From JANQIO01 sp965601975 (lineage in GTDB: Bacteria; Pseudomonadota; Gammaproteobacteria; Pseudomonadales; Halieaceae), in contig OZ271856.1 of NCBI GenBank assembly GCA_965601975.1, positions 2,666,001 to 2,730,000 of the forward strand: a DNA stretch of 64,000 nt, written 5' to 3'. Position 1 is the first letter of the stretch. Each line of letters starts with the position of its first letter. Below, piece by piece: positions 44,863-53,798 of this stretch. A program made the translations under genes and the position numbers. A model generated the notes under the pieces. The model made no database searches and was not told where the DNA came from. It saw only the letters and a list, made by a program, of their open reading frames with translations.

Positions 44863-45186
44863 CTAACCCTGCTCGGCTTTGCTGCCGCCCAGGCAGGGCG
44901 GTGACAGCGGCGCCTCGCCGAAGCGCGCCGCCCACTCCTCGCGGGTGTAGGTATGCAGGGCCAGGGCATGCACGGGACCCGCCAGCTCCTCACCCAGCAG
45001 GCCGTAGATCGACTGATGGCGAGCCACCTTGCGCTGCGACTCGAAGGCATCGGCGACGACCACGACCTTGAAGTGGGTTTCCGAATTGGGCGGCACGTTG
45101 TGCTGGTGGCTCTCGTTGACCACCTCGAGGTGGGCCGGGTCCAGCGCCTGGGCCAGCTTCTGCTCTATATCGGCTTGAATACTCAT
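44863..45186 (-). CDS. bolA: BolA family protein
   Basis: 107 residues with the BolA fold: VVNESHQHNVPPNSETHFKVVVV, where the conserved His residues can help bind a [2Fe-2S] cluster with a monothiol glutaredoxin. RHQSIYGLLGEEL and VHALALHTYTREEW follow. In other Gammaproteobacteria BolA affects iron-sulfur handling and cell shape under stress. It is 6 bp upstream of trhO on the same strand. Confidence 0.92.
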   Translation of the reverse strand: MSIQADIEQKLAQALDPAHLEVVNESHQHNVPPNSETHFKVVVVADAFESQRKVARHQSIYGLLGEELAGPVHALALHTYTREEWAARFGEAPLSPPCLGGSKAEQG

Positions 45187-45195
45187 GGCGGCGGA

Positions 45196-46257
45196 TTATA
45201 CGCGCTCGTCGCCCGGGTTTGACAGTGCGGACTCCCGGTAGGCGCCGGGGGTCACCCCCGTCCACTTCTTGAATGAACGATGAAACGCGCTGGGGTCGGT
45301 GAAGCCCAGCTGGATCGCCACGGCCGTCACCGACAGGTCGGGCTGCTTCAGGTACTCGCAGGCGGCCTCTCGCCGGCAGTCATCCTTGAGCTGCTGGAAG
45401 GTGGTTCCCTCACGCTTGAGCCGGCGGCGCAGGGTCGGCGCGGACATGTTCAGCGCGCGGCTGATACTGTCGAAGCTGGGGAAGCCCTCACTGAAGTCGT
45501 GACCGATCATCGCGCGCACCCGCGTCACCAGGCTGCGATCGTACCGATCGCGTGTCATGGTCAGCAGTTGATAGGGCGCAGTGCGCAGGAACTCGTCCAC
45601 CGACTGCTCGGTGTGCACCAAGGGCAGCTTCAGGTAGGCGCTGTCGAAATACATCAGGTTCGCGGGCTGCCGGAAATAGAGCGGGCACTCGAATAGCTGG
45701 CGGTACTTCTCGGGATTGGAGGGCGGCTCGCCGACGAAATCGACCCGCTGCAGCAGCACCGGCCGCCCGACCAGCCAACCGAAGAACCGGTGCCAGGCCG
45801 ACAGGGCGTAAGCGTCCAGCGCATCGACTCGCTTCTCGCCGGGGGCCATCGCCTCCCGGTAGCCGACCCGGGCACTCTGCTCGCTGAAGTTGGCGTAAAG
45901 CGGCGCCTGCTCACTGAACAGCGTGCGGTAGAACTCCGAGGCGCGCCGGATCGCGCGGCCCAGGTTTTCGCAGGAGATGACGCAGTAGCACATCATGCGG
46001 AAGGCTCCCGGCGCCACGCCCATGCCCGGGGTCAGGCCAAAACTCTCGTCCTCGATGTTCGCCAGCACCTGCTGGTAGACCCGGCTGTACTGCATGGCGC
46101 TGACGTCAGGGCGCCAGCCGGCGCTGTCCACGTCACTGGGGTCGAAGTCGATTCCCGCCTGGCGCAGCAAACCCTCCCACTCCTCGGCGGGTGCCAGGCG
46201 CAACAGCGAGGCGACAAAGCGGGCTGGAACCCTCTCGTCCTGTACAGCTACCGTCAT
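45196..46257 (-). CDS. AraC-family transcriptional regulator
   Basis: 353 residues. The N-terminal arabinose-binding-like (AraC_binding_2/DUF4396-free) region spans about 15-210. The C-terminal double helix-turn-helix is visible as FDSISRALNMSAPTLRRRLK, then TAVAIQLGFTDPSAFHRSFKKWTGVTPGAYR. The overall type resembles OruR/ArgR-like regulators of amino-acid use. It precedes BolA by only 9 bp on the same strand but has its own divergent promoter region. Effector unknown; a link to the AruI-like gene nearby is speculative. Confidence 0.86.
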   Translation of the reverse strand: MTVAVQDERVPARFVASLLRLAPAEEWEGLLRQAGIDFDPSDVDSAGWRPDVSAMQYSRVYQQVLANIEDESFGLTPGMGVAPGAFRMMCYCVISCENLGRAIRRASEFYRTLFSEQAPLYANFSEQSARVGYREAMAPGEKRVDALDAYALSAWHRFFGWLVGRPVLLQRVDFVGEPPSNPEKYRQLFECPLYFRQPANLMYFDSAYLKLPLVHTEQSVDEFLRTAPYQLLTMTRDRYDRSLVTRVRAMIGHDFSEGFPSFDSISRALNMSAPTLRRRLKREGTTFQQLKDDCRREAACEYLKQPDLSVTAVAIQLGFTDPSAFHRSFKKWTGVTPGAYRESALSNPGDERV

Positions 46258-46269
46258 TTCAGGCCGAAA

Positions 46270-46284
46270 ATCACTAATTGTGAT
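46270..46284. promoter_or_regulatory. Inverted repeat in the divergent AraC-regulator promoter region
   Basis: ATCAC-TAATT-GTGAT has perfectly complementary 5-bp arms, 13 bp upstream of the AraC-type start codon and about 60 bp before the divergent gene at 46346. It could be an autoregulatory site or a CRP/FNR-like half-site pair. Confidence 0.4.
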
Positions 46285-46345
46285 GATACTAACAGATCAC
46301 AAAGTGCTTGTTGCCCGCCGCGCGACAAGCAGATATCTTCGGGCC

Positions 46346-47245
46346 ATGAGCGACAAATACGACATTTTTTTCGCCGGCAAGATCGTCGACGGGTTCGACG
46401 AGGCCACCGTGCGCGAAAATGTCGCCAAGCTGTTCAAGGCCAACGCCCAAACCGTGGAAAAGCTCTTCTCCGGAAAGCCCCAGGCGATCAAAAAGGGCGT
46501 CGATAAACAGGCCGCCATCAAATACAAGGCCGCCATGCAGAAGGCCGGCGCGGTGCCGTTGATCCGCGCCCATGCGGCCGCCAAACCTGCAGCTGCCGAG
46601 ACGCCTGCGCCCGCCGAGGCCGAGGCCCAACCCAAGCAGACCATGGCGGAACGCCTGGCGGCGCTGACCGGGGAGTCAGCCCCGAGTGAGGACGCACCAA
46701 CGCCATTTGGCTCAGGTGCCGCCGAGCCTGCCCCCGGCGAGGCTACTCCCGCGCCTACCCCGGAGCCCGCCGCTGGCACTGCAAGCGACAGCGCGACAAC
46801 CGAAGGCGCAGCGAACTTCGATGCGGACATGAGCCTCGCCCCGGTTGGCAGCGATGTGCTGCGAGACGATGAGCGAGAGGAAGTGGAAGAACTCGACATC
46901 GACACCAGCGCAATTCACCTGACGCCTGAGTTCGCAGAACCGGAAGTCGAAGAGAAAGCAGCGCCGCCCGCGCCCGACGTGAGCCATATGAGCATGGGTG
47001 AAGTCGGCGAGGACATCCCCCACCTGGAGATCGAAGCGGAGGAAGTCGACCTCGACACCAGCCATCTCAGCATGGGCGAGCCCGGCGACGAGATTCCTCA
47101 CCTTGAGGAAGAGGTTGAGCTGCTCGATCCGGACACCAGCGGCATGGACCTCGCCCCCGAGGGGAGCGACGTGCTGGAGGAGCAGTACCGCAAGCAGGAG
47201 GCCGCCGAGCCCCCCAACACGGACCATATCTCCCTGGAGAACTAG
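46346..47245 (+). CDS. Acidic repeat-containing hypothetical protein
   Basis: 299 residues. The N-terminal ~80 (MSDKYDIFFAGKIVDGFDEA to IRAHAAAK) is a compact domain resembling regulators of amyloid-forming or gliding-type proteins of unknown role, with KLFSGKPQAIKKGVDK. It is followed by an Ala/Pro/Glu-rich linker. A very acidic tail then carries three degenerate repeats containing MSMGExGxDIPHLExE and SxxDLAPxGSDVLxE. No signal peptide or membrane segment. It is convergent with the sensor kinase, overlapping by 4 bp. Function unknown. Confidence 0.65.
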   Translation: MSDKYDIFFAGKIVDGFDEATVRENVAKLFKANAQTVEKLFSGKPQAIKKGVDKQAAIKYKAAMQKAGAVPLIRAHAAAKPAAAETPAPAEAEAQPKQTMAERLAALTGESAPSEDAPTPFGSGAAEPAPGEATPAPTPEPAAGTASDSATTEGAANFDADMSLAPVGSDVLRDDEREEVEELDIDTSAIHLTPEFAEPEVEEKAAPPAPDVSHMSMGEVGEDIPHLEIEAEEVDLDTSHLSMGEPGDEIPHLEEEVELLDPDTSGMDLAPEGSDVLEEQYRKQEAAEPPNTDHISLEN

Positions 47246-48603
47246 CCCAGGGTCACCTCAACCCGCAATCCCGGGTGATTGTCCAACAGCTGGATCGCGC
47301 CCCGGTGCAGCTTTACCACCGCCTTCACCATACTCAGGCCCAGGCCATTGCCGGGCTGCTGGCCACGGCTGGACTCGAGGCGAAAGAAACGCTGAAAGAC
47401 ATTTTCCCGGTCCGTTTCCGGCACGCCGGGACCGGTGTCGGCGACCACCAGCCGGGGGTGGCCCTGCGGGTCGGCTTCCAGGGTCACGGTGATGGCCCCT
47501 CCTGTCGGTGTGTACTTGACGGCATTGTCGAGCAGGTTTGCCAGCATCTGGAACACGAGATCGCGGTCGCCGTCGCATTCCACGTCACCCGCGCACACGC
47601 AGTGCAGGGCTATCTGCTTTTCCTGAGCCAGCGGTTCGTAGAGGTCCACCACATCCTGCACCAGCGTCGGCATTTCGAAATGGGAAAACGCCTGGATGCG
47701 GTTGCCCGCTTCCAGCTGGGCGATACGCAACAGCGCGTTGAAGGTCGAGAGAATGTCGTCACATTCATCGATGATGGCCTGGACGGCCTCCTCATCCTCA
47801 TCCTGCACATCACGCTTCAACTGGCTCAGGTTGTTGCGGATATGCGTCAACGGCGTGCGCAGGTCATGGGCAATATTGTCCGACACGGTGCGCACGCCCT
47901 GCATCAGGGATTCGGTCTGGTCCAGCATGCTGTTGAAGTTTTCGATCAGCAGTTTGACGTTGCCCACCGCATCGCCTTCCGGAATGCGCTGTGACAGGTC
48001 GCCGTGCACGATGGCGTCGATGCCCTCGTTGATGCGTTCGATGCGGCGCAGCGTGCCCGCCGCGGCGAAGAAGCCGCCCACCACGCCCAGCACGACGGTG
48101 GCGATCATGGTGCGCACAAGGGTTCGGAACACGAGCTGCGCGGATTCGATCACATCGTTGTAGCGCAGCGCCGCCAGCAGGTGAGAGCCGTCCGGCAACA
48201 GCTGGGGCCGCGCCATCAATTCTCCCTCTCCGTCGAAGCCGGTCAGGTCAATGCCGAAAGAAATCCAGCCGTCGCCGATCTCGCGGTAGTCGGGCCAGAC
48301 CGACAGCGTGCCGGCCAGCTTGTCGTAGTTGGCGTCCGCCAGCAGGTATTCAAAGCGCCGCCCCTCTACCGCGACCGCCCGGTCATCGATGTATTGCTCC
48401 ACCCCCGCGACGCCCTGCCCCGCGTAAATGAGGCTCACGGTATCCAGCTCATCGACGACCGATTCCTGCAGGTCCTGGAAAAACCCGTAGGTAAAAACGC
48501 CGTAGATGACCGCCATCACCACGAATACGGCCAGGCTGAGCACCAGCACGTAAAGCAGCATGAAGCGGAAAGTAAAGCTGGTGAGGATGCTGCGCAGGTT
48601 CAC
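47242..48603 (-). CDS. Sensor histidine kinase
   Basis: 453 residues. Transmembrane helices at about 13-40 and 160-182 flank a ~115-residue periplasmic sensor region. A HAMP domain (about 180-235) leads to a phospho-accepting H246 in IAHDLRTPLTHIRNNL. The ATPase domain has the N box (NLLDNAVKYTP), G1 (VADTGPGVP) and G2 (QQPGNGLGLSMVKAV). It overlaps the response regulator gene upstream by 4 bp, so the two are a coupled pair. The signal is unknown; no conserved metal-binding cluster is visible in the sensor region. Confidence 0.93.
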   Translation of the reverse strand: MNLRSILTSFTFRFMLLYVLVLSLAVFVVMAVIYGVFTYGFFQDLQESVVDELDTVSLIYAGQGVAGVEQYIDDRAVAVEGRRFEYLLADANYDKLAGTLSVWPDYREIGDGWISFGIDLTGFDGEGELMARPQLLPDGSHLLAALRYNDVIESAQLVFRTLVRTMIATVVLGVVGGFFAAAGTLRRIERINEGIDAIVHGDLSQRIPEGDAVGNVKLLIENFNSMLDQTESLMQGVRTVSDNIAHDLRTPLTHIRNNLSQLKRDVQDEDEEAVQAIIDECDDILSTFNALLRIAQLEAGNRIQAFSHFEMPTLVQDVVDLYEPLAQEKQIALHCVCAGDVECDGDRDLVFQMLANLLDNAVKYTPTGGAITVTLEADPQGHPRLVVADTGPGVPETDRENVFQRFFRLESSRGQQPGNGLGLSMVKAVVKLHRGAIQLLDNHPGLRVEVTLG

Positions 48604-49289
48604 GGCGCTTCAGCCTCTTCCAGGCCCAGCCGATAGCCCGCACCGCGGACCGTCTCCAGCAGCGGCTGCGAGAAGCCCTTGTCGATTTTCTGGCGCAGGC
48701 GGCTGATATGCACGTCGATCACATTGGTCTGCGGGTCGAAGTGATAGCCCCAGACGTGCTCCAGCAGCATGGCCCGGGTCACCACCTGCCCGGCATGGCG
48801 CAGCATGAATTCCAGGAGCTTGTACTCCCGGGGCTGCAGCTTGATACGCTTGTCGCCGCGACTGACTTCCTGCGCCAGCAGGTCCATCTGCAGGTCCGCC
48901 ACCTGCAAGGTGGTGGGTGCGGCGCTGTCCACCCGGCGACGCGCCAGGACTTCCAGTCTCGCCAGCAGCTCCGAGAACGCAAACGGTTTGCCGAGGTAAT
49001 CGTCGGCACCGGCCTGCAGGCCTTTTACCCGGTCATCGACTTCCCCCAGCGCGCTGAGAATCAGGATCGGCGTGGTATTTCCCGCCTCGCGCAGCGCCCT
49101 GACCAGTGAAAGTCCATCCAGCCCCGGCAGCATCCGGTCCAGGATCATCACGTCGTAGGCACGTTCCCTCGCCTGTTCCAGGCCGGCCTGGCCATCGTCC
49201 GCCCAGTTGACTGCAATACCTGCACTGCGCAGGGCCTCGCAGATATAATTCGCAACAGTTTTATCGTCTTCGACGAGCAATACATCCAT
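48600..49289 (-). CDS. OmpR-family response regulator
   Basis: 229 residues. The receiver domain has the acidic pocket EDD (7-9), phospho-acceptor D51 (VMILDRMLPG) and Lys in DDYLGKPF. The winged-helix DNA-binding domain is typical of OmpR/PhoB (LQPREYKLLEFMLRHAGQVV, RAMLLEHVWGYHFDPQTNVIDVHISRLR). It is the first gene of the two-component operon; the divergent RDD gene starts 59 bp away. Confidence 0.94.
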   Translation of the reverse strand: MDVLLVEDDKTVANYICEALRSAGIAVNWADDGQAGLEQARERAYDVMILDRMLPGLDGLSLVRALREAGNTTPILILSALGEVDDRVKGLQAGADDYLGKPFAFSELLARLEVLARRRVDSAAPTTLQVADLQMDLLAQEVSRGDKRIKLQPREYKLLEFMLRHAGQVVTRAMLLEHVWGYHFDPQTNVIDVHISRLRQKIDKGFSQPLLETVRGAGYRLGLEEAEAP

Positions 49290-49347
49290 GGCGGGAATTT
49301 AGCACGCCACGCCGGGCGAATCCCGCCACCGAGGAACAGAAGCCACA

Positions 49348-49836
49348 ATGGAACAACTACCCAGCCCCGGGCTGCCGCGGCGCCTGGCCGCCATCGTTTA
49401 CGACAGCCTGCTCATCCTGCCCCTGATCATGGCCACCGTGGCCGCAGCCACCGGGATCAGCGTAGCCGTTACGGGAGATCCCGGTGAGGGTGACTACAGC
49501 GCCACCCTGCCACCGCTGGTGGTTCAGGGGATTGCCATGGTCTGCATCGTCGGCTTCTACGGTTATTTCTGGCGTCAGCGGGGCCAGACCCTGGGCATGC
49601 AATCCTGGAGAATCCGACTGCGCAGCTTCGACGGTGACAGGATCAGCGTCCGCCAGGTGCTGTTGCGCTGCCTGGGTGCCCTGCTGAGCCTGCTGCCGGC
49701 AGGCGCCGGGTTCCTGTGGGTCCTGGTCGACCGGAACGGACGCTGCTGGCACGACTACCTGTCGCGTACGGAGCTGGAACTGCTGCCGAAGAAAGCTGCT
49801 AAAAGCGCGGCGGAGTCACCTGCCGGCGGCGAATAG
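49348..49836 (+). CDS. RDD family membrane protein
   Basis: 162 residues with an N-terminal LPRRLAAIVYDSLLI (Arg and Asp of the RDD motif), about three transmembrane helices and the family's GQTLGMQSWRIRL segment. RDD proteins are small membrane proteins of mostly unknown role. In related Gammaproteobacteria a gene of this family often lies beside lptG-lptF and pepA; here the lptFG pair is missing. The 3' end overlaps the convergent lipoprotein gene by 38 bp. Confidence 0.85.
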   Translation: MEQLPSPGLPRRLAAIVYDSLLILPLIMATVAAATGISVAVTGDPGEGDYSATLPPLVVQGIAMVCIVGFYGYFWRQRGQTLGMQSWRIRLRSFDGDRISVRQVLLRCLGALLSLLPAGAGFLWVLVDRNGRCWHDYLSRTELELLPKKAAKSAAESPAGGE

Positions 49837-51640
49837 TGGGTGGCAGGTCCTGTGTCGCAGAGGGTAGCCGCGTCGGTGCTGCCGCCCCCGCACCCTGCAC
49901 CCCGCCACTGAACAGGGAAGTACACAAACCAACACCGGTCTGCAGATCCCTGATGGGTGCGCTGCGGCTGGTATAGGGTGAGGCATCGAGAACACCCAGT
50001 GTGGTTTGCAGCACCAGTTCTACTCGTGCAGCGACTTCAGCGCGATCCAGGCGGTTGCGCTGGCCCCAGCCAACGACGTAGTCATTGCAGGCTGCCAGGT
50101 CGGGGTCCGGTACCCGGTTGACGAAGGCAGCCACCAGGTCCGCGCCGTAGTGATAGTTCATCAGGGCCGCCTCCGCCAGCATGGCGGTGTCTTCATAGCC
50201 CGTGTAGTAGGCGTAGAAGGAAGTGGCAGCTTCTCCCTCGAAGGCGATACCCGCCTGCCGGCCGGAGACTGAGCGCTGCATCGGCGTGGGCTCGGCGCCG
50301 CCCCACCTTATGGCGGCCAGTTGGTGCAGGAGTTCGGAGCGCAGCGGAAGACTGGCCTCCAGCTGGGTTGTCGCCGACCAGGCTTCGTTCTTGTAGAACA
50401 CATCGAGTACCGTGTCAGCGCCGTCCAGGGTCGACATTCTGGCCGGTGGCGCAAAGTCGTTGGCGTGCGCCAGCTCGTGGAACATCAGCGAGGCAAACTC
50501 GAGCTCCGCGTCGGCGAGGGAGCGCTGGCGCTCGTCGTCCAGCGAATAGAAGTCGTGGGCGAGATTGCCACCGTTCATGTAAAGCCCTACAAACTCGAAG
50601 TTCAGGTTCTGCGCAAACTCGAGTCGAAAGTCCTCGTCCTTGGAAATGGTCGCCTTCTCGGCATTGGTCAGCCAGAGGAAGGCCGGGTCGAGGTGAATCG
50701 CCCCGGTCGGCGGAAAATAGTAGGCCGGCCTGACATTCGAAGAAATCACGACGGCAGTGACACCCCGCATCATGCGATACACGTCTGCGGGCATGCGCTG
50801 CATCAGTTGCTCGAAGCGAACCCCCATCCAGTCGTGGGAGATCACCGTGCGTTGCAGGATCTGCTCCAGGCTGGGGTCGTCAGTTTCCATGCCCAGCAGG
50901 GGCAAGGTGTTCAGGTTGCATAGCTTGAACGCATCCGATGCGGACACACAGCCGGCGATTGCGTCGGCGTAAGGTGAATTTGACCGGTAGGGGCGCAACG
51001 CAGCGGCGTCCTCGGCGGGTACCGCGTCAAACTCGAAGGCCACACTCGCCAGCACGCCGTCGCTGTCCACCGCGGAAATGAACAGGTACAGGGATTCAAA
51101 GCCCGGTGCGCCCGGCTCAAGCGTGAAGTCAAAGCCACCCCCGCTGCGCGTGCCGGCGAGGATATAGCTCAGGTCGTTGGTGGCGAGAAACAGCCGCAGG
51201 TCGTTTGCGGCGGCGCGGCGTCCCTCGATGTCGAGGCTGCCGTCGGGAATACGCAGGAAGTCGCCGGGGGGCAACTCGTTGTCAAAAAAGCTGCCGCCGG
51301 TGAGCCTCAGGGGTCCGGAGTATTCCGGGGCGAAGCGAGGTTCGAGGGCGGCGTCGACGTCCAGCTCCGCCGCGGAAGCGGATACGCGTACCGAACAGGA
51401 AGTCGGCCGCTTCTTGCACACCGGCCCCCAGCCGAGGAAGCGGTGGCCGGGCATGGGCACCGGTCGGAAACTGTCCTCGAAGGCCCCCGAGATGTCCATC
51501 TGGTCACCGTGGTGATAAATGGTCCCGCTGGACTCGGCCACCAGGACCCCGGCGCCCTCAAACTCGAACAGCAGGCGACAGCCCGCCAGCCCCATCACCA
51601 GGACAGCGGATATCAACGCCCGCATCGTTCGCCAGCTCAT
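49799..51640 (-). CDS. Predicted lipoprotein with zinc-metalloprotease motif
   Basis: 613 residues. ATG 51640 gives a signal peptide with lipobox LAGC (Cys21). The body is beta-rich in the first half (bacterial-repeat-like GHRFLGWGPVCKKRPTSCSV). Near residue 386 a HELAHANDF sequence matches the HExxH zinc-peptidase motif, and a later Glu-containing EGEAATSFYAYY or EAALMNYHYGADL could supply a third ligand. The last ~50 residues are low-complexity. I do not recognise a named family. It is convergent with RDD and divergent from pepA. Confidence 0.68.
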   Translation of the reverse strand: MSWRTMRALISAVLVMGLAGCRLLFEFEGAGVLVAESSGTIYHHGDQMDISGAFEDSFRPVPMPGHRFLGWGPVCKKRPTSCSVRVSASAAELDVDAALEPRFAPEYSGPLRLTGGSFFDNELPPGDFLRIPDGSLDIEGRRAAANDLRLFLATNDLSYILAGTRSGGGFDFTLEPGAPGFESLYLFISAVDSDGVLASVAFEFDAVPAEDAAALRPYRSNSPYADAIAGCVSASDAFKLCNLNTLPLLGMETDDPSLEQILQRTVISHDWMGVRFEQLMQRMPADVYRMMRGVTAVVISSNVRPAYYFPPTGAIHLDPAFLWLTNAEKATISKDEDFRLEFAQNLNFEFVGLYMNGGNLAHDFYSLDDERQRSLADAELEFASLMFHELAHANDFAPPARMSTLDGADTVLDVFYKNEAWSATTQLEASLPLRSELLHQLAAIRWGGAEPTPMQRSVSGRQAGIAFEGEAATSFYAYYTGYEDTAMLAEAALMNYHYGADLVAAFVNRVPDPDLAACNDYVVGWGQRNRLDRAEVAARVELVLQTTLGVLDASPYTSRSAPIRDLQTGVGLCTSLFSGGVQGAGAAAPTRLPSATQDLPPTIRRRQVTPPRF

Positions 51641-51800
51641 CAATTGCAATCCCTCGCCTCCTCGACCGCTGCTACCGCAGGAGTATTCCTCGACATTCAT
51701 GGTAGTCCAGGCTGAACAGAATGACAGCGATCACTCGCGGCCCATGGCCGTTTCATCATAAAATTCCGGCTTCCCGACGTTTCAAGTGAAGGACACACCC

Positions 51801-53300
51801 ATGGACATTACCGCCAAATCCCTGACCGATGCCGGCAAGGCCAAAACCAGCTGCGCCATCGCCCCGGTTTTCGCCCGCAAACAGCTCAGCGCAGCCGCGA
51901 AGCAGCTGGACAAGGCATGCGGCGGCCTTATTTCCCGGGCACTGGCCGCCGGCGATATGACCGGCAACGCCGGCGAATCGCTGATGCTGCACACCGGCAG
52001 CGACAAGTCCGCCCGGCGCATCCTGCTGGTTGGCGCGGGCGCCAAAAACAAGCTCAATGTCGCCACCACCCGCAAGGTCATCGATACGGCCCTCAGGGGC
52101 CTCAAGGGCAGCAAGGCCAAGGATGCACTCTTTCACATCGAGGAGCTCGCCTCTGACGATATGCCCATGCCCGCCCTGTGCGAACAGCTCGGCCGCAGCG
52201 CGGAGGTTGCCACCTACCAGTACAGCGAGACGCTCAGCAAGCCCAAGCCGGCCCTGGCGGTGACACGCCTGCAGGTCAACTGCGGCAAGGCCGCGAAGAC
52301 TGCCGCGGCGGGACGCATGCTCAAGCTGGGCAAGCAGATTGGCGAGGGCATCAACGTGGCCCGGCAGCTGGGTAACCTGCCCGGTAACATCTGCAACCCC
52401 ACCTATCTCGCGGGACAGGGCCGTAAGCTGGCCAAGGCCAACGCCAAAATCACCACCAAGATTCTCGAAGAGAAGCAGATGCGGGAACTGGGCATGGGCT
52501 CATTCCTCTCGGTCAGCGCCGGCAGCGAGCAGCCCGCCAAGCTGATCGTCATGCAGTACAAGGGCGCGCCCGCGTCGAAGAAACCCTACGTGCTCGTCGG
52601 CAAGGGCATCACCTTTGACAGCGGCGGCATCAGCCTGAAGCCCGGCGCCAAGATGGACGAGATGAAGTTCGACATGTGTGGCGCGGCCAGCGTATTCGGC
52701 ACCCTGCACGCGATTGCGGCGATGAACCTGAAGCTCAACGTGGTGTGCCTGGTGGCGGCGTCCGAGAACCTGCCCTCCGGCAGGGCCACCAAGCCCGGCG
52801 ACGTGGTGACCAGCATGTCCGGCCAGACCATCGAGATCCTCAATACCGACGCCGAGGGGCGCCTGGTGCTCTGTGACACCCTCACCTACGCGGAGCGCTA
52901 CAAGCCCGCAGCAGTCGTGGACATCGCCACCCTGACCGGCGCCTGCGTCGTGGCGCTGGGCTCACACGCCAGCGGCATGTATGCCAACGACGACACTCTG
53001 GCGGAGCAGCTGACCAGCGCCGGCCTGCGCAGCCACGACCGCGCCTGGCGCATGCCCCTGTGGGACGATTACCAGAAGCAGCTCGACAGCAACTTCGCCG
53101 ACATGGCCAATATCGGCGGGCCCGGCGGGGGCAGTATCACCGCCGCCTGCTTCCTCGCGCGCTACGCCAAGAAGTACAAGTGGGCGCACCTGGACATCGC
53201 GGGTTCCGCCTGGGACAGCGCGCCCAAGGGCGCGACCGGCCGCCCGGTGGGGCTGCTGACCCACTACCTGCTGGACCGGGCCGGCGTAAAGCTGGCATAG
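51801..53300 (+). CDS. pepA: Leucyl aminopeptidase (M17)
   Basis: Removes N-terminal residues from peptides in the cytoplasm, with two metal ions. The 499-residue protein has the M17 signatures GKGITFDSGGISLKPGAKMDEMKFDM (with metal-binding Lys/Asp) and NTDAEGRLVL, plus the C-terminal IAGSAWDSAPKGATGRPVGLL. ATG 51801 is chosen over an upstream GTG (51786), with GAAGGA upstream. It begins the pepA-holC-valS block; holC starts 10 bp later. Confidence 0.96.
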   Translation: MDITAKSLTDAGKAKTSCAIAPVFARKQLSAAAKQLDKACGGLISRALAAGDMTGNAGESLMLHTGSDKSARRILLVGAGAKNKLNVATTRKVIDTALRGLKGSKAKDALFHIEELASDDMPMPALCEQLGRSAEVATYQYSETLSKPKPALAVTRLQVNCGKAAKTAAAGRMLKLGKQIGEGINVARQLGNLPGNICNPTYLAGQGRKLAKANAKITTKILEEKQMRELGMGSFLSVSAGSEQPAKLIVMQYKGAPASKKPYVLVGKGITFDSGGISLKPGAKMDEMKFDMCGAASVFGTLHAIAAMNLKLNVVCLVAASENLPSGRATKPGDVVTSMSGQTIEILNTDAEGRLVLCDTLTYAERYKPAAVVDIATLTGACVVALGSHASGMYANDDTLAEQLTSAGLRSHDRAWRMPLWDDYQKQLDSNFADMANIGGPGGGSITAACFLARYAKKYKWAHLDIAGSAWDSAPKGATGRPVGLLTHYLLDRAGVKLA

Positions 53301-53310
53301 CAGGACCCAG

Positions 53311-53730
53311 GTGACGCGGGTCGATTTCTACGTGCTGCCCCAGGAAGACCCGGGGCAGCGCGACCTGTTTGCCTGCCGGCTGGCAGAGAAAGCTTTTCGC
53401 CAGGGTCATCGCGTCTACCTTCACACCGCCGGTGAACGGGAGGCCGGCGCACTCGACAGTTTGCTCTGGGGTTTCCGCCCCCAGGCGTTCATTCCCCATG
53501 GGCCCGTGGGCTCTGAAGACGCCAGCCAGGTCGCCATTGGCTGGGGCGATGACCCCGGCGAATGCCGCGATGTGATGATCAACCTCGCCCTCGCAGTGCC
53601 GGACTTTGTCGGTCGCTTCGAGCGGGTACTGGAAATCGTGGTGCAACACCCCGACATCCGCGATCCGCTGCGCGAATCCTGGAAGCGTTACAAGCATTAT
53701 GGGTACCCCATCCAGAAGAATGATCTCTGA
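53311..53730 (+). CDS. holC: DNA polymerase III chi subunit
   Basis: 139 residues of the clamp-loader-associated chi subunit, which links the replisome to SSB. It starts at GTG 53311 with VDFYVLPQEDPGQRDLFACRLAEKAF, DSLLWGFRPQAFIPH and ILNLA-like (MINLALAVPDF), typical of HolC. It is between pepA and valS in the conserved gammaproteobacterial order. Confidence 0.93.
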   Translation: MTRVDFYVLPQEDPGQRDLFACRLAEKAFRQGHRVYLHTAGEREAGALDSLLWGFRPQAFIPHGPVGSEDASQVAIGWGDDPGECRDVMINLALAVPDFVGRFERVLEIVVQHPDIRDPLRESWKRYKHYGYPIQKNDL

Positions 53731-53798
53731 GGCGCCATCGCCTTCACCAGAGCAGCCCTGTTATAATCCCGCGCTTTTTGGAGCCCCCCTCAATCAAC

